A stretch of DNA of 64,000 nucleotides from Streptomyces sp. TG1A-60 (GCF_037201975.1 NZ_CP147520.1:3286001-3350000), one strand, 5' to 3'; positions 22,931 through 32,082 are shown, counted from the first letter of the stretch. The notes: generated by a model not told the origin, from the letters alone. Made by a program: numbers and translations.

Positions 22931-23793
22931 CACTCCCCCTCCTCGGCAGCAGGCCCTGCCGGGTGGGCCGGGTCCGAGGCCGACGTGTCCTGCGGCGCGT
23001 CGTGCGAGCTGAGGTGCTCGGCGGGTGACGGTTCGTGCACCGTGTCGTGCGGCTCGTCGTGCGGGCCGCCGTCCCGCGGATGGACCACGCGCGCGACTCC
23101 GGCCTCTCCCCTGGCCAGGCGGAGGCCGACCAGCGAGGCGGGTCCCGCACCGCCGCTGGCCTCGACGGCCCCCGGCCGCTCGTCGGGGAAGCCGGCGAGG
23201 ATCCGCGCGGTGTCCTTGAAGGTGCACAGCGGCGCCCCGCGCGTCGGCTCGACCTGCGTTCCGGAGCGCAGGTCGTCGACGAGGCGCTTGGCGCTGTCCA
23301 CGGTCTGGTTGTCGAAGAACTCCCAGTTGACCATCACGACCGGTGCGAAGTCGCAGGCCGCGTTGCACTCGATGTGCTCCAGCGTGACCTTGCCGTCGTC
23401 GGTGGTCTCGCCGTTGCCGACACCGAGGTGGTCCTGGAGCGCCTCGAAGATCGCGTCGCCGCCCATCACCGCGCACAGGGTGTTGGTGCAGACGCCCACC
23501 TGGTAGTCACCGCTCGGCTTGCGCCGGTACATGCTGTAGAAGGTGGCGACCGCGGTGACCTCGGCCGTGGTCAGGCCGAGCACGTCGGCGCAGAACCGCA
23601 TGCCGGTGCGGGTGACATGGCCCTCCTCCGACTGCACGAGATGCAGCAACGGCAGCAGGGCGGACCGGGAGTCCGGGTAGCGGGCGACGACCTGGGCCGC
23701 GTCCCGCTCCAGCCGTGCTCGAACGTCGTCCGGGTAGTCGGGCGCGGGCAGTTGGGGCATGCCCAGGCTGACGCCATCGGGGGTGGTGGTCAC
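22930..23793 (-). CDS. nuoE: NADH-quinone oxidoreductase subunit E
   Basis: 287 aa. Thioredoxin-like 2Fe-2S subunit (cluster N1a) paired with NuoF; ligands lie in CTNTLC and CNAAC. The first ~190 residues match the family. The last ~80 are a low-complexity tail rich in His, Asp, Ser and Pro, longer than in most bacteria but common in actinomycetes. GTG start overlaps the nuoD stop (GTGA). Confidence 0.93.
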   Translation of the reverse strand: MTTTPDGVSLGMPQLPAPDYPDDVRARLERDAAQVVARYPDSRSALLPLLHLVQSEEGHVTRTGMRFCADVLGLTTAEVTAVATFYSMYRRKPSGDYQVGVCTNTLCAVMGGDAIFEALQDHLGVGNGETTDDGKVTLEHIECNAACDFAPVVMVNWEFFDNQTVDSAKRLVDDLRSGTQVEPTRGAPLCTFKDTARILAGFPDERPGAVEASGGAGPASLVGLRLARGEAGVARVVHPRDGGPHDEPHDTVHEPSPAEHLSSHDAPQDTSASDPAHPAGPAAEEGE

Positions 23794-25106
23794 CGGTCGA
23801 CGCCTCCCATCACGGGGTCGATGGACGCGACGGCGACGATGACGTCGGCGACCTGGCCGCCCTCGCACATCGCCGCCATGGCCTGCAGGTTGGTGAAGGA
23901 CGGGTCACGGTAGTGGACCCGGAAGGGGCGGGTGCCTCCGTCGGACACGGCGTGCACCCCGAGTTCGCCCTTGGGCGACTCGACCGCCACGTACGTCTGT
24001 CCCGGAGGGACGCGGAAGCCCTCGGTCACCAGCTTGAAGTGGTGGATCAGGGCCTCCATGGAGGTGCCCATGATCTTCTTGATGTGGTCCAGGGAGTTGC
24101 CGAGCCCGTCCGGCCCCAGGGCGAGCTGCGCGGGCCAGGCGATCTTCTTGTCGCCGACCATGACCGGGCCGGGCTGCAGCCGGTCCAGGCACTGCTCGAC
24201 GATCCTGAGGGACTGACGCATCTCTTCGAGGCGGATCAGGAAGCGCCCGTAGGAGTCGCAGGTGTCGGCGGTCGGGACGTCGAAGTCGTACGTCTCGTAG
24301 CCGCAGTAGGGCTGTGCCTTGCGCAGGTCGTGCGGGAGGCCGGCGGAGCGGAGGATCGGGCCGGTGGCGCCGAGGGCCATGCAGCCGGCCAGATCGAGGT
24401 AGCCGATGTCCTGCATACGCGCCTTGAAGATGGGGTTCCCGGTGGCGAGCTTGTCGTACTCGGGAAGGTTCCTGTCCATCTTCTTCACGAGCTCGCGGAT
24501 CTGGTCCACCGCGCCGGGCGGCAGGTCCTGGGCGAGTCCGCCGGGCCGGATGTACGCGTGGTTCATCCGCAGGCCGGTGATCAGCTCGAAGATGTCGAGA
24601 ATGAGTTCACGATCACGGAAGCCGTAGATCATGATCGTGGTGGCGCCCAGCTCCATGCCGCCGGTGGCGATGGCGACCAGATGCGAGGAGAGCCGGTTCA
24701 GCTCCATCAGGAGCACGCGCATGATCGTGGCGCGGTCCGGGATCTGGTCCTCGATGCCGAGGAGCTTCTCGACGGCGAGGCAGTACGCCGTCTCGTTGAA
24801 GAACGGCGTCAGGTAGTCCATGCGCGTCACGAACGTGGTGCCCTGCGTCCACGTCCGGTACTCGAGGTTCTTCTCGATGCCGGTGTGGAGATAGCCGATG
24901 CCGCAGCGGGCCTCGGTGACGGTCTCGCCGTCGATCTCCAGGATGAGCCGGAGCACACCGTGCGTGGACGGGTGCTGGGGGCCCATGTTGACGATGATGC
25001 GCTCGTCGTCGGTCTTCGCCGCGGTCTCGGCGACCTCGTCCCAGTCGCCGCCGGTGACCGTGTATACGGTGCCCTCGGTGGTCTCGCGCGGAGTTGCGGT
25101 AGTCAT
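23790..25106 (-). CDS. nuoD: NADH-quinone oxidoreductase subunit D
   Basis: 438 aa. 49-kDa-type subunit that forms the quinone-reduction site with Nuo[14 protein letters not shown] carries the quinone-proximal His, and the body matches the [NiFe]-hydrogenase-like fold without metal. ATG 25106 has GGGAGG upstream and is the start that fits the family. It overlaps the stop of a 20-codon ORF that begins inside the nuoC stop. Confidence 0.94.
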   Translation of the reverse strand: MTTATPRETTEGTVYTVTGGDWDEVAETAAKTDDERIIVNMGPQHPSTHGVLRLILEIDGETVTEARCGIGYLHTGIEKNLEYRTWTQGTTFVTRMDYLTPFFNETAYCLAVEKLLGIEDQIPDRATIMRVLLMELNRLSSHLVAIATGGMELGATTIMIYGFRDRELILDIFELITGLRMNHAYIRPGGLAQDLPPGAVDQIRELVKKMDRNLPEYDKLATGNPIFKARMQDIGYLDLAGCMALGATGPILRSAGLPHDLRKAQPYCGYETYDFDVPTADTCDSYGRFLIRLEEMRQSLRIVEQCLDRLQPGPVMVGDKKIAWPAQLALGPDGLGNSLDHIKKIMGTSMEALIHHFKLVTEGFRVPPGQTYVAVESPKGELGVHAVSDGGTRPFRVHYRDPSFTNLQAMAAMCEGGQVADVIVAVASIDPVMGGVDR

Positions 25107-25165
25107 TGCGGCCTCCCGAAGGGAGTCGTTGAGGGGCGGTGGTCGGGCGACGGGTGGGCGCTCAT
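25103..25165 (-). other. 20-codon ORF linking nuoC to nuoD
   Basis: ATG at 25165 overlaps the nuoC stop (ATGA); the frame reads 20 codons ([16 protein letters not shown]...) and its TGA overlaps the nuoD ATG, again as ATGA. The same 4-base overlaps join most other nuo genes. It may therefore act as a coupling leader that carries ribosomes from nuoC to nuoD, or be a remnant of a longer nuoD N-terminus after a frameshift. No expression evidence. Confidence 0.4.
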
Positions 25166-25923
25166 GAGTACGACCTCCGCTGGTCCGGAGCCGGGATCTG
25201 GGCGCCCTTGTACTCAACGGGGATGCCGCCGAGGGGGTAGTCCTTGCGCTGCGGGAAGCCCTGCCAGTCGTCCGGCATCATGATCCGCGTCAGCGCGGGA
25301 TGGCCGTCGAAGACGATGCCGAAGAAGTCGTACGTCTCGCGCTCGTGCCAGTCGTTGGTCGGGTAGACGGGGACGAGCGACGGGATGTGCGGGTCGGCGT
25401 CGGGGGCGGAGACCTCCAGGCGGATCAGCCGGTTGTGGGTGATCGAGCGCAGGTGGTAGACGGCGTGCAGCTCTCGGCCCTTGTCACCGGGGTAGTGGAC
25501 GCCGGAGACGCCGGTGCACAGTTCGAAGCGCAGGGCCGGGTCGTCGCGGAGGATCCGGGCGACGTGCGGCAGATGTTCGCGTTCGATGTGGAAGGTGATC
25601 TCGTCTCGGTCGACGACGGTCTTGTCGATCACGTTCTCCGGGACGAGGCCCTGTTCCTCCAGGGCGCCCTCCAGTTCGTCGGCGACCTCGTCGAACCAGC
25701 CGCCATAGGGGCGGCCGGCCGGGCCGGGGAGCCGGATGGAGCGCACCAGACCGCCGTAGCCGGAGGTGTCGCCGCCGTTGGCGGCGCCGAACATGCCGCG
25801 CTGGACGCGGATCTCCTCACCGCCCTCGCCGCGCTGGCCGGGGAGGTTGGAGGCGGAGAGGTCCTGCTCGGGGTTCACCCCGTCCGAGCCGCCCGGACCG
25901 TTCGTGCCGTTCGCGTCACTCAC
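25162..25923 (-). CDS. nuoC: NADH-quinone oxidoreductase subunit C
   Basis: 253 aa. 30-kDa-type peripheral subunit; hallmark [27 protein letters not shown] near the C-terminus. The N-terminal ~75 residues (Gly/Asn-rich, then [20 protein letters not shown]) form an actinobacterial extension. GTG start at 25923 overlaps the nuoB stop (GTGA); the longer frame upstream is out-of-phase nuoB. Confidence 0.94.
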   Translation of the reverse strand: MSDANGTNGPGGSDGVNPEQDLSASNLPGQRGEGGEEIRVQRGMFGAANGGDTSGYGGLVRSIRLPGPAGRPYGGWFDEVADELEGALEEQGLVPENVIDKTVVDRDEITFHIEREHLPHVARILRDDPALRFELCTGVSGVHYPGDKGRELHAVYHLRSITHNRLIRLEVSAPDADPHIPSLVPVYPTNDWHERETYDFFGIVFDGHPALTRIMMPDDWQGFPQRKDYPLGGIPVEYKGAQIPAPDQRRSYS

Positions 25924-26474
25924 CGCAGCAGCCCCTTCATCTCGATGGTGGGGAGCGCCTTGAGTGCGGCTTCCTCGGCCTCGCGGGCCGCTTCCTCCGC
26001 GTTCACGCCGAGCTTGGACGTCTGGATCTTCTGGTGGAGTTTGAGGATCGCGTCCACCAGCATCTCCGGCCGTGGCGGGCAGCCCGGCAGATAGATGTCG
26101 ACCGGGACGATGTGGTCGACGCCCTGGACGATCGCGTAGTTGTTGAACATGCCGCCGGACGACGCGCAGACCCCCATGGAGATCACCCACTTGGGGTTCG
26201 GCATCTGGTCATAGACCTGCCGCAGCACCGGCGCCATCTTCTGGCTGACCCGGCCGGCCACGATCATCAGATCCGCCTGACGCGGTGATCCGCGGAACAC
26301 CTCCATACCGAAGCGCGCCAGGTCGTAGCGCCCCGCGCCCGTGGTCATCATCTCGATGGCGCAGCAGGCGAGGCCGAAGGTGGCAGGGAAGACGGACGCC
26401 TTGCGTACCCAGCCCGCGGCCTGCTCGACGGTGGTCAGCAGGAAGCCGCTCGGCAGTTTTTCTTCGAGTCCCAT
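25920..26474 (-). CDS. nuoB: NADH-quinone oxidoreductase subunit B
   Basis: 184 aa. Carries terminal cluster N2; ligands are visible as [15 protein letters not shown] and [13 protein letters not shown] 26474 ([10 protein letters not shown]) was chosen with GAGGGGCC upstream; starts further upstream add unrelated sequence overlapping nuoA. Confidence 0.95.
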   Translation of the reverse strand: MGLEEKLPSGFLLTTVEQAAGWVRKASVFPATFGLACCAIEMMTTGAGRYDLARFGMEVFRGSPRQADLMIVAGRVSQKMAPVLRQVYDQMPNPKWVISMGVCASSGGMFNNYAIVQGVDHIVPVDIYLPGCPPRPEMLVDAILKLHQKIQTSKLGVNAEEAAREAEEAALKALPTIEMKGLLR

Positions 26475-26487
26475 GCTTAAAGGCCCC

Positions 26488-26847
26488 TCAGTCCCATTCC
26501 AGGCCGCCACGCCGCCAGACGTACGCGTAGGCGACGAAGACGGTGAGCACGAAGAGCAGCATCTCCACGAGCCCGAAAACACCCAGGGCGTCGAAGGTGA
26601 CGGCCCAGGGGTAGAGGAAGACGATCTCGATATCGAAGATGATGAAGAGCATCGCCGTCAGGTAGTACTTGATCGGGAAGCGCCCGCCGCCGGCCGGCGT
26701 CGGGGTCGGCTCGATCCCGCACTCGTAGGCCTCGAGTTTGGCCCGGTTGTAGCGCTTCGGACCGATCAGCGTGGCCATGATCACGGAGAAGATCGCAAAG
26801 CCTGCCCCGAGGGCTCCCAGTACGAGGATGGGCGCATACGCGTTCAC
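26488..26847 (-). CDS. nuoA: NADH-quinone oxidoreductase subunit A
   Basis: 119 aa, three membrane helices, ND3-like. The conserved loop YECGIEPT between helices 1 and 2 and [12 protein letters not shown] in helix 2 are present. GTG start with GAGGAG upstream. First gene of the 14-gene operon; a Rex-type operator lies about 110 bases upstream. Confidence 0.95.
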   Translation of the reverse strand: MNAYAPILVLGALGAGFAIFSVIMATLIGPKRYNRAKLEAYECGIEPTPTPAGGGRFPIKYYLTAMLFIIFDIEIVFLYPWAVTFDALGVFGLVEMLLFVLTVFVAYAYVWRRGGLEWD

Positions 26848-26956
26848 CGCTCCTCGCTCCTCTCAGTCGGCACTGACTGCTGGCGGATTGTGTGGTCTTG
26901 CTCTCCCGCCCCACCTGCCCCACGAACCCCGCCCGTTCCGACGAAGATCGCGAACA

Positions 26957-26972
26957 TGTGAAGCAGGTCACA
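26957..26972. promoter_or_regulatory. Rex-type (NADH/NAD+-sensing) operator upstream of nuoA
   Basis: TGTGAAGCAGGTCACA matches the Streptomyces Rex operator pattern TGTGAAC-N3-TTCACA at all but two of the 13 defined positions and is itself palindromic. nuoA-N is an established Rex-regulated operon in Streptomyces coelicolor. A TAGGAT hexamer on the minus strand (26994-26989) could be the -10 box, placing the operator just downstream of the start of transcription. That part is inference; no good -35 box was seen. Confidence 0.7.
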
Positions 26973-27592
26973 AGCTCAACTGCCTTGCATCCTATGCCTG
27001 CCGGTCTGTGATCTGCGACACGGGGTGCGGCAGAGAGTTTGTGATCTCCACCACCTGACGAACGATCATGAAGTCGGATGGGCGACGATCTTCACACGTG
27101 AAGCGCCAGACCGATCACGAGAAGCGACATCTTCACTCATCACCCCTGGTCACGAGGGGCATCTCCATATCAAGAGAGTTCTGCTGCATGCAAATTGGTG
27201 CGGGGCGGCGTCGCTTGGTAGTGCGCCGCGTTCACGCTCGGGAGGGAGGTCGGACGGCCGAGATGGACGCGTGCGCGCGTTCACGAGCGACGGCGACGCG
27301 GCATCCCGCGCGAGACGCGGCCGGATCGGTGACCGTTCCGTGACCTGCGCCACACCAAAGAGAGATCGAATCAGCGGGCCTTGGCCACTCGGCGCAATCA
27401 ATGGTAAGCACAGGGCAATTCAGACATAATCACGAAAGAACATGATCACGGGCTTGTTCGACCGTGCCCGCAATGCCCGCTACGGCACCAATAAAGAGTG
27501 ACGCACAGGAAATTCGAGGCCTCCGTTGAACAACTGTGGCGCAGCACACGTTTCTTGAAGGTATGGAGGAGTCGCTGGTACCGCTTGTACCC
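26973..27592. other. long intergenic region between nuoA and the NlpC/P60 gene
   Basis: About 620 bases, visibly richer in A/T than the genes around it, between divergent genes. No coding frame is convincing. It contains a 14-bp palindrome CTTCACACGTGAAG (27090-27103) and a CATAAT hexamer (27425-27430), a possible -10 for the NlpC/P60 gene. Promoters for both directions should lie here. Confidence 0.5.
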
Positions 27593-28393
27593 ATGTCCCA
27601 CACCGCTCACATACGCAGCCACCGGAAACCCCGCCGCAACGCGTCCTCGATCGCGATGCGCGCCGGAGTCGCCGGTGGCGTTCTCAGCACCGTGGCAGTG
27701 GCCGGCGCATCGACGTCGGCGTTCGCCGCGGAGCCGGTGACGCAGACGCTCGAACTGCCCACCCTCACGGCCGACCTGGCCACGCAGGCCGCGCAGTCCG
27801 CGGACGCCACGCAGGCGATGGCGGCCGACTACCAGTTGCAGGCCGAGCGTGACACGGCTGCCGAAGAGGCGGCCAAGCAGGCCGACAAGGACCTCGCCAA
27901 GGCCAAGAAGGAGGAGGCCCGCAAGAAGGCCGCCGCCGAGGCCGAGCGCAAGGCCGCCGCCGAGAGGGCCTCGCGGAACACCGAGCGGACCACCCTCACC
28001 ACGTCCACCGCGTCGACGGTCACGACTCCGCCCACCGGCGGCAGCGTCGACACGGTCGTCGGCTTCCTCAAGGCGCAGCTCGGCGACGCGTACGTCCTGG
28101 GCGCCACGGGCCCCAACGCGTGGGACTGCTCCTCGCTCATCCAGGCCGCGTTCAAGCAGGTCGGCGTGGACCTTCCCCGGGTCTCGCAGGACCAGTCGAT
28201 GCAGGGCACCGAGGTCTCGCTGTCCAACCTGCAGGTCGGCGACATCCTGTACTGGGGCTCGAAGGGCTCCGCGCACCACGTGGGCGTCTACATCGGGAAC
28301 GGCCAGTACCTCGACGCGGCGAACCCCTCCAAGGGCGTCGTCATCCAGGATCTCTCCGGCTACCCGGCGACGGGAGCCGTGCGCGTGCTCTGA
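27593..28393 (+). CDS. secreted NlpC/P60 family peptidoglycan endopeptidase
   Basis: 266 aa. Signal region: a basic start (SHRKPRR), a hydrophobic stretch about 20-45, then ASTSAFAAEP as cleavage area. An Ala/Glu/Lys coiled-coil stretch (about 80-125) and a Thr/Ser-rich linker lead to the NlpC/P60 domain (about 150-266) with catalytic Cys179 (WDCSSL) and His near 229 (HHVGVYIG). It should cut stem peptides in the wall. ATG 27593 gives a normal signal peptide; in-frame ATGs at 27563 and 27536 are alternatives, and GGAGGA at 27565-27570 is oddly far from 27593. Confidence 0.88.
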   Translation: MSHTAHIRSHRKPRRNASSIAMRAGVAGGVLSTVAVAGASTSAFAAEPVTQTLELPTLTADLATQAAQSADATQAMAADYQLQAERDTAAEEAAKQADKDLAKAKKEEARKKAAAEAERKAAAERASRNTERTTLTTSTASTVTTPPTGGSVDTVVGFLKAQLGDAYVLGATGPNAWDCSSLIQAAFKQVGVDLPRVSQDQSMQGTEVSLSNLQVGDILYWGSKGSAHHVGVYIGNGQYLDAANPSKGVVIQDLSGYPATGAVRVL

Positions 28394-28422
28394 CCCACGC
28401 GGTCGCACAGCGCCTTTCGGAG

Positions 28423-28450
28423 GGCCGCTCCCCTGACCGGGGCAGCGGCC
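28423..28450 (+). terminator. hairpin after the NlpC/P60 gene
   Basis: Inverted repeat with GGCCGCT (28423-28429) pairing with AGCGGCC (28444-28450) and an inner CCCC/GGGG helix, 30 bases after the stop codon. Likely a factor-independent terminator without a U-tract. Confidence 0.55.
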
Positions 28451-28506
28451 CCCGGGCTGCCCGCAGAAGGGCCCACAGATGGCCCTCAGGGCGCTCTCAG
28501 CCCTAC

Positions 28507-28543
28507 CCGCGGGCGCCCGGCAGGCCGAGCCGGGCGCCCGCGG
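28507..28543. terminator. strong bidirectional hairpin between convergent genes
   Basis: Perfect 14-bp arms (28507-28520 and 28530-28543, CCGCGGGCGCCCGG) with a 9-base loop, midway between the NlpC/P60 stop and the reductase stop. It can serve transcripts from both sides. Confidence 0.75.
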
Positions 28544-28613
28544 CGGCGGACGAGGCGGGTGCCCGGACGGACGGTAACACCCCGGTCACCCACCGCGTCC
28601 TCGCGGGGCGCCC

Positions 28614-29906
28614 TCACGCCTTCGGCGCCACCTTGCTCAGGCCGTTGATGATGCGGTCCATCGCGTCACCGCCCGTGGGGTCGGTGAGGTTGGCCAGCAT
28701 CTTCAGCGTGAACTTCATCAGGAGCGGGTGGGTGAGACCCCGCTGCGTGGCGAGCTTCATGACCTTGGGGTTGCCGATGAGCTTCACGAAGGCACGGCCC
28801 ATCGTGTAGTAGCCGCCGTAGGTGTCCTTGAGGACCTGCGGATAGCGCTGGAGGGCGAGTTCGCGCTGGCCGGGGGTGGCGCGGGCATGGGCCTGCACGA
28901 TGATGTCCGCGGCGATCTGGCCGGACTCCATGGCGTAGGCGATGCCCTCGCCGTTGAAGGGGTTCACCAGACCGCCGGCGTCGCCGACCAGCAGCAGGCC
29001 CTTGGTGTAGTGGGGTTGGCGGTTGAAGGCCATCGGGAGGGCGGCGCCGCGAATGGGGCCCGTCATGTTCTCGGGGGTGTAGCCCCATTCCTGGGGCATC
29101 GACGCGCACCAGGCCTTCAGGACCTCGCGCCAGTCCAGCTCCTTGAAGGAGGCGGAGGTGTTGAGGACGCCCAGGCCGACGTTGGACGTGCCGTCTCCCA
29201 TGCCGAAGATCCAGCCGTACCCCGGCAGGAGACGGTCCTCTCCCGGGCCCCGGCGGTCCCAGAGCTCCAGCCAGGACTCCAGGTAGTCGTCGTCGTGGCG
29301 CGGGGAGGTGAAGTACGTACGGACCGCGACGCCCATCGGGCGGTCCTCGCGGCGGTGCAGGCCCATCGCGAGGGAGAGGCGCGTGGAGTTGCCGTCGGCC
29401 GCCACCACCAGCGGGGCGTGGAAGGTGACTTCCCGCTTCTCGTCGCCGAGCTTGGCGTGGACACCGGTGATACGGCCCGTGCGGTCGTCGATGACCGGCG
29501 CGCCGACGTTGCAGAGCTCGTGCAGCCGGGCGCCGGCCTTCTGGGCCTGGCGGGCGAGCTGCTCGTCGAAGTCGTCGCGCTTGCGGACGAGTCCGTAGTC
29601 CGGGTACGAGGCGAGTTCCGGCCAGTCGAGCTGGAGACGGACGCCGCCGCCGATGATCCGCAGGCCCTTGTTGCGGAGCCAGCCGGCCTCCTCGGAGATG
29701 TCGATGCCCATCGACACGAGCTGCTTGGTGGCACGGGGCGTGAGGCCGTCACCGCAGACCTTCTCCCTGGGGAAGCTGGTCTTCTCCAGGAGCAGTACGT
29801 CGAGCCCGGCCTTCGCCAGGTAGTACGCGGTGGTGGAACCGGCTGGCCCGGCCCCGACGACGATCACATCGGCGGTGTGTTCGGTAAGGGGCTGGGGCTC
29901 GGTCAC
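28614..29906 (-). CDS. geranylgeranyl reductase family flavoprotein (candidate menaquinone isoprenyl reductase)
   Basis: 430 aa. FAD-binding GAGPAG (18-23), KVCGDGLTPRA (family hallmark near the active site) and the second FAD motif GDAGGLVNPFNGEGI. Family members saturate double bonds in isoprenoid chains. ubiE/menG lies about 750 bases away and the window is rich in menaquinone genes. A role like mycobacterial MenJ, hydrogenating the menaquinone side chain, is therefore plausible, since Streptomyces menaquinones are partly saturated. Archaeal-type lipid or other isoprenoid substrates are alternatives. GTG start with GGGGAG upstream. Confidence 0.85.
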   Translation of the reverse strand: MTEPQPLTEHTADVIVVGAGPAGSTTAYYLAKAGLDVLLLEKTSFPREKVCGDGLTPRATKQLVSMGIDISEEAGWLRNKGLRIIGGGVRLQLDWPELASYPDYGLVRKRDDFDEQLARQAQKAGARLHELCNVGAPVIDDRTGRITGVHAKLGDEKREVTFHAPLVVAADGNSTRLSLAMGLHRREDRPMGVAVRTYFTSPRHDDDYLESWLELWDRRGPGEDRLLPGYGWIFGMGDGTSNVGLGVLNTSASFKELDWREVLKAWCASMPQEWGYTPENMTGPIRGAALPMAFNRQPHYTKGLLLVGDAGGLVNPFNGEGIAYAMESGQIAADIIVQAHARATPGQRELALQRYPQVLKDTYGGYYTMGRAFVKLIGNPKVMKLATQRGLTHPLLMKFTLKMLANLTDPTGGDAMDRIINGLSKVAPKA

Positions 29907-29942
29907 GACGGGGTCTCCCCAAGAAGTAGAAGGATCGAAGCA

Positions 29943-30022
29943 GAGGTTCGCCGGACGACCAGAGAACCGGACGACCAGAGATCTGGAGAACCAGAGGTCT
30001 GGGAACCGAAGATCTGAAAGAC
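29943..30022. repeat. degenerate 16-bp-period tandem repeat with internal palindromes
   Basis: Five successive 16-base units starting at 29943, 29959, 29975, 29991 and 30007 share a common pattern (units 2 to 4 begin CCAGAG). Two units contain the palindrome CCAGA-N2-TCTGG (29975-29986 and 29991-30002). The block lies just upstream of the divergent reductase gene and about 80 bases before the GNAT gene, so it may be a multi-site operator. Confidence 0.65.
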
Positions 30023-30099
30023 CGGAAAACATGTGCCGACAGGCATCGGACATGGGCAGTCTATTCAGCGGTACCGATCACCGGCTGAAGGGCTGCCCT

Positions 30100-30606
30100 G
30101 TGAACCGAGCTCTGCCCGACGTACGGCTGCGCGTCCCCACCGACGAGGACGCCTTCGCCTGGCACCGGATCTTCGACGATCCCGATGTCATGGAGTTCCA
30201 CGGCGGCAAGTCCGCCGAGCTGTCCGTCTACGAGGAGCTCACCGCGCGCCAGCGGCGCCACGACGCCGAGTTCGGGTTCTGTCTGTGGACCATGCTCGAC
30301 GAGGAGGGCCGGGCCATCGGCTTCACCGGCGCCCAGCCGTGGCCCCGGGAGTGGGGCCCGGCCGGTGAGATCGAGATCGGCTGGCGGCTCGCCCGCGCTC
30401 ACTGGGGCAAGGGGTATGTGACGGCTGCCGCGCTGCAGGCCCTGGAGCGGGTGCGGGCGACCGGCGTCGGCAACGTCGTCGCCATGGTCGACGCCCGCAA
30501 CGAGCGGTCCATCGCCGTCACCCGGCGGCTGGGCATGGAGCTGGCGGAGAAGTACACGACGCCGCTCTCGCGGCAGGTGGGGCACTGCTACCGGCTGGCG
30601 CTCTGA
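30100..30606 (+). CDS. GNAT family N-acetyltransferase (RimJ/RimL-like)
   Basis: 168 aa. GNAT fold with DVRLRVPTDEDAFAWHRI at the start, EIGWRLARAHWGKGYVTAAA as the acetyl-CoA-binding motif A region, and NERSIAVTRRLGM in motif B. Resembles the RimJ/RimL group that acetylates ribosomal proteins or small amines; the substrate is unknown. GTG 30100 has GAAGGG upstream; ATG 30052 in frame is an alternative. Confidence 0.82.
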   Translation: MNRALPDVRLRVPTDEDAFAWHRIFDDPDVMEFHGGKSAELSVYEELTARQRRHDAEFGFCLWTMLDEEGRAIGFTGAQPWPREWGPAGEIEIGWRLARAHWGKGYVTAAALQALERVRATGVGNVVAMVDARNERSIAVTRRLGMELAEKYTTPLSRQVGHCYRLAL

Positions 30607-30660
30607 CGGGGTCGAGGACGCGGCAGGCCCGGCGCCGGCCTCACCAGGTGAACCTGAGCC

Positions 30661-31359
30661 CTACGGCTGGGCCTTGAACCCTCGGTGCAGGGCGACGACC
30701 CCACCCGTGAGGTTCCGCCACGCCACCTTGTCCCAGCCGGCCTTCCGGAGGCGCTCGGCCAGACCCGCCTGGCCGGGCCAGGCGCGGATGGACTCGGCGA
30801 GGTAGACGTACGCGTCCGGGTTGGAGGACACCGCGCGGGCGACCGACGGCAGGGCGCGCATCAGGTACTCGGTGTAGACGGTCCGGAAGGGCGTCCACGT
30901 CGGGTGGGAGAACTCGCAGATCACGACCCGGCCGCCGGGCTTGGTCACCCGGTACAGCTCGCGCAGCGCGGTGTCGGTGTCCTGCACGTTCCGCAGGCCG
31001 AAGGAGATGGTCACCGCGTCGAAGGTGTCGTCCTTGAACGGCAGCTTCGTCGCGTCGCCCGCGGTGAACGGCAGCCAGGAGGTGCGCTCCTTGCCGACCC
31101 GGAGCATGCCGAGGGAGAAGTCGCACGGGACGACGTACGCGCCGGTCTGCGCGAAGGGCAGCGAGGAGGTGCCCGTGCCGGCGGCCAGGTCCAGGATCTT
31201 CTGCGCGGGGCGGGCGTCCACCGCCCGCGCGACCTCCTTGCGCCAGCGCCGGTCCTGCCCGAGGGACAGCACGTCGTTGGTCAGGTCGTACCGTTTCGCC
31301 ACTCGGTCGAACATCGAGGCGACTTCGTGCGGCTGCTTGTCCAGGGATGCGCGGGTCAC
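30661..31359 (-). CDS. menG: demethylmenaquinone methyltransferase
   Basis: 232 aa. SAM-dependent C-methyltransferase of the UbiE/Coq5 family; methylates demethylmenaquinone in the last ring step. The family signatures [31 protein letters not shown] (SAM motif I) and [18 protein letters not shown] are intact. GTG start; the upstream extension in frame is Arg/Pro-rich and not part of the fold. Also called ubiE. Confidence 0.93.
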   Translation of the reverse strand: MTRASLDKQPHEVASMFDRVAKRYDLTNDVLSLGQDRRWRKEVARAVDARPAQKILDLAAGTGTSSLPFAQTGAYVVPCDFSLGMLRVGKERTSWLPFTAGDATKLPFKDDTFDAVTISFGLRNVQDTDTALRELYRVTKPGGRVVICEFSHPTWTPFRTVYTEYLMRALPSVARAVSSNPDAYVYLAESIRAWPGQAGLAERLRKAGWDKVAWRNLTGGVVALHRGFKAQP

Positions 31360-31626
31360 CAGCCCATTGTGGCAGTACGGGCCGGGCGTCCACGCGGCGC
31401 CCGCGTACCAGGAGCCGGACGCCCTCGCGGTGGGCGAGGCCGAGGAACCCGCCGAGGCGGACGGCGCGGTGCTCGACTCGGCCGACGACAAGGCCGACCG
31501 CGGTGACCTCGGACGGGGGTGTCGGGGGTGAGCCGGATCTTGTCGGCGCCGGCGATCGTCAGGCCGGTGCCGAGGCGGCCGTGCACGTCCGGCTCGCATC
31601 GACGTGGGTCAGCCGGGCGGTCGCTC

Positions 31627-32076
31627 TCAGCGGCGGCGGTGCACCAGGCGGCCCGCGCACACCGTCGCGACGCACCTGCCGGAGTCGTCGAAGACGGCGA
31701 GGTCGGCGCGGCCGGTGTCGGTGATCGCCGGGGGGCGGGTGCGGGGGAGCACGACCACGTCGTTCCGCTGTGCGGCGGCGCGGAGTTCGGGGGTGTCCGC
31801 GTGCCCCGCCAGGACCGCGACCGCGCCCGACTTCAGCACCGCGTGAATGCGCTCACGGGGTGTCGGCGCGTCCGGGAGCGGGCCTTCATGGACGCGGGCG
31901 GGCCCGAGAACACCGGGCCACCGCCGCACGCGGGCGTCCGGGAACCGCTGCTGGACCTCCGCCAGCGGTCCCACGGCACACACCCGGCTGCCGTCCACGG
32001 CGACGGCACCGTCCTCGACCGGCTCCGGGTCGTCCCACGTGTGCCGCACCTCGTCGGCGGCGTGAATGGTCAGCAC
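31627..32076 (-). CDS. amidohydrolase-like protein reduced to its composite domain
   Basis: 149 aa. The N-terminal VEDGAVAVDGSRVCAVGPLAEV and C-terminal GRADLAVFDDSGRCVATVCAGRLV are the two halves of the beta-sandwich found at both ends of imidazolonepropionase-type amidohydrolases. The ~300-residue metal-binding barrel between them is reduced to about 60 residues, and no HxH motif remains. It is therefore unlikely to hydrolyse anything by the usual mechanism. GTG start, 6 bases after the mqnC stop, so probably co-transcribed with mqnC. Confidence 0.7.
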   Translation of the reverse strand: MLTIHAADEVRHTWDDPEPVEDGAVAVDGSRVCAVGPLAEVQQRFPDARVRRWPGVLGPARVHEGPLPDAPTPRERIHAVLKSGAVAVLAGHADTPELRAAAQRNDVVVLPRTRPPAITDTGRADLAVFDDSGRCVATVCAGRLVHRRR

Positions 32077-32082
32077 GTCGGG

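Noticed and set aside
31356..31626. Possible small gene between menG and the amidohydrolase-like gene
   Set aside because: All frames are Arg/Pro- or Ser/Ala-rich and lack a ribosome site; no family features.
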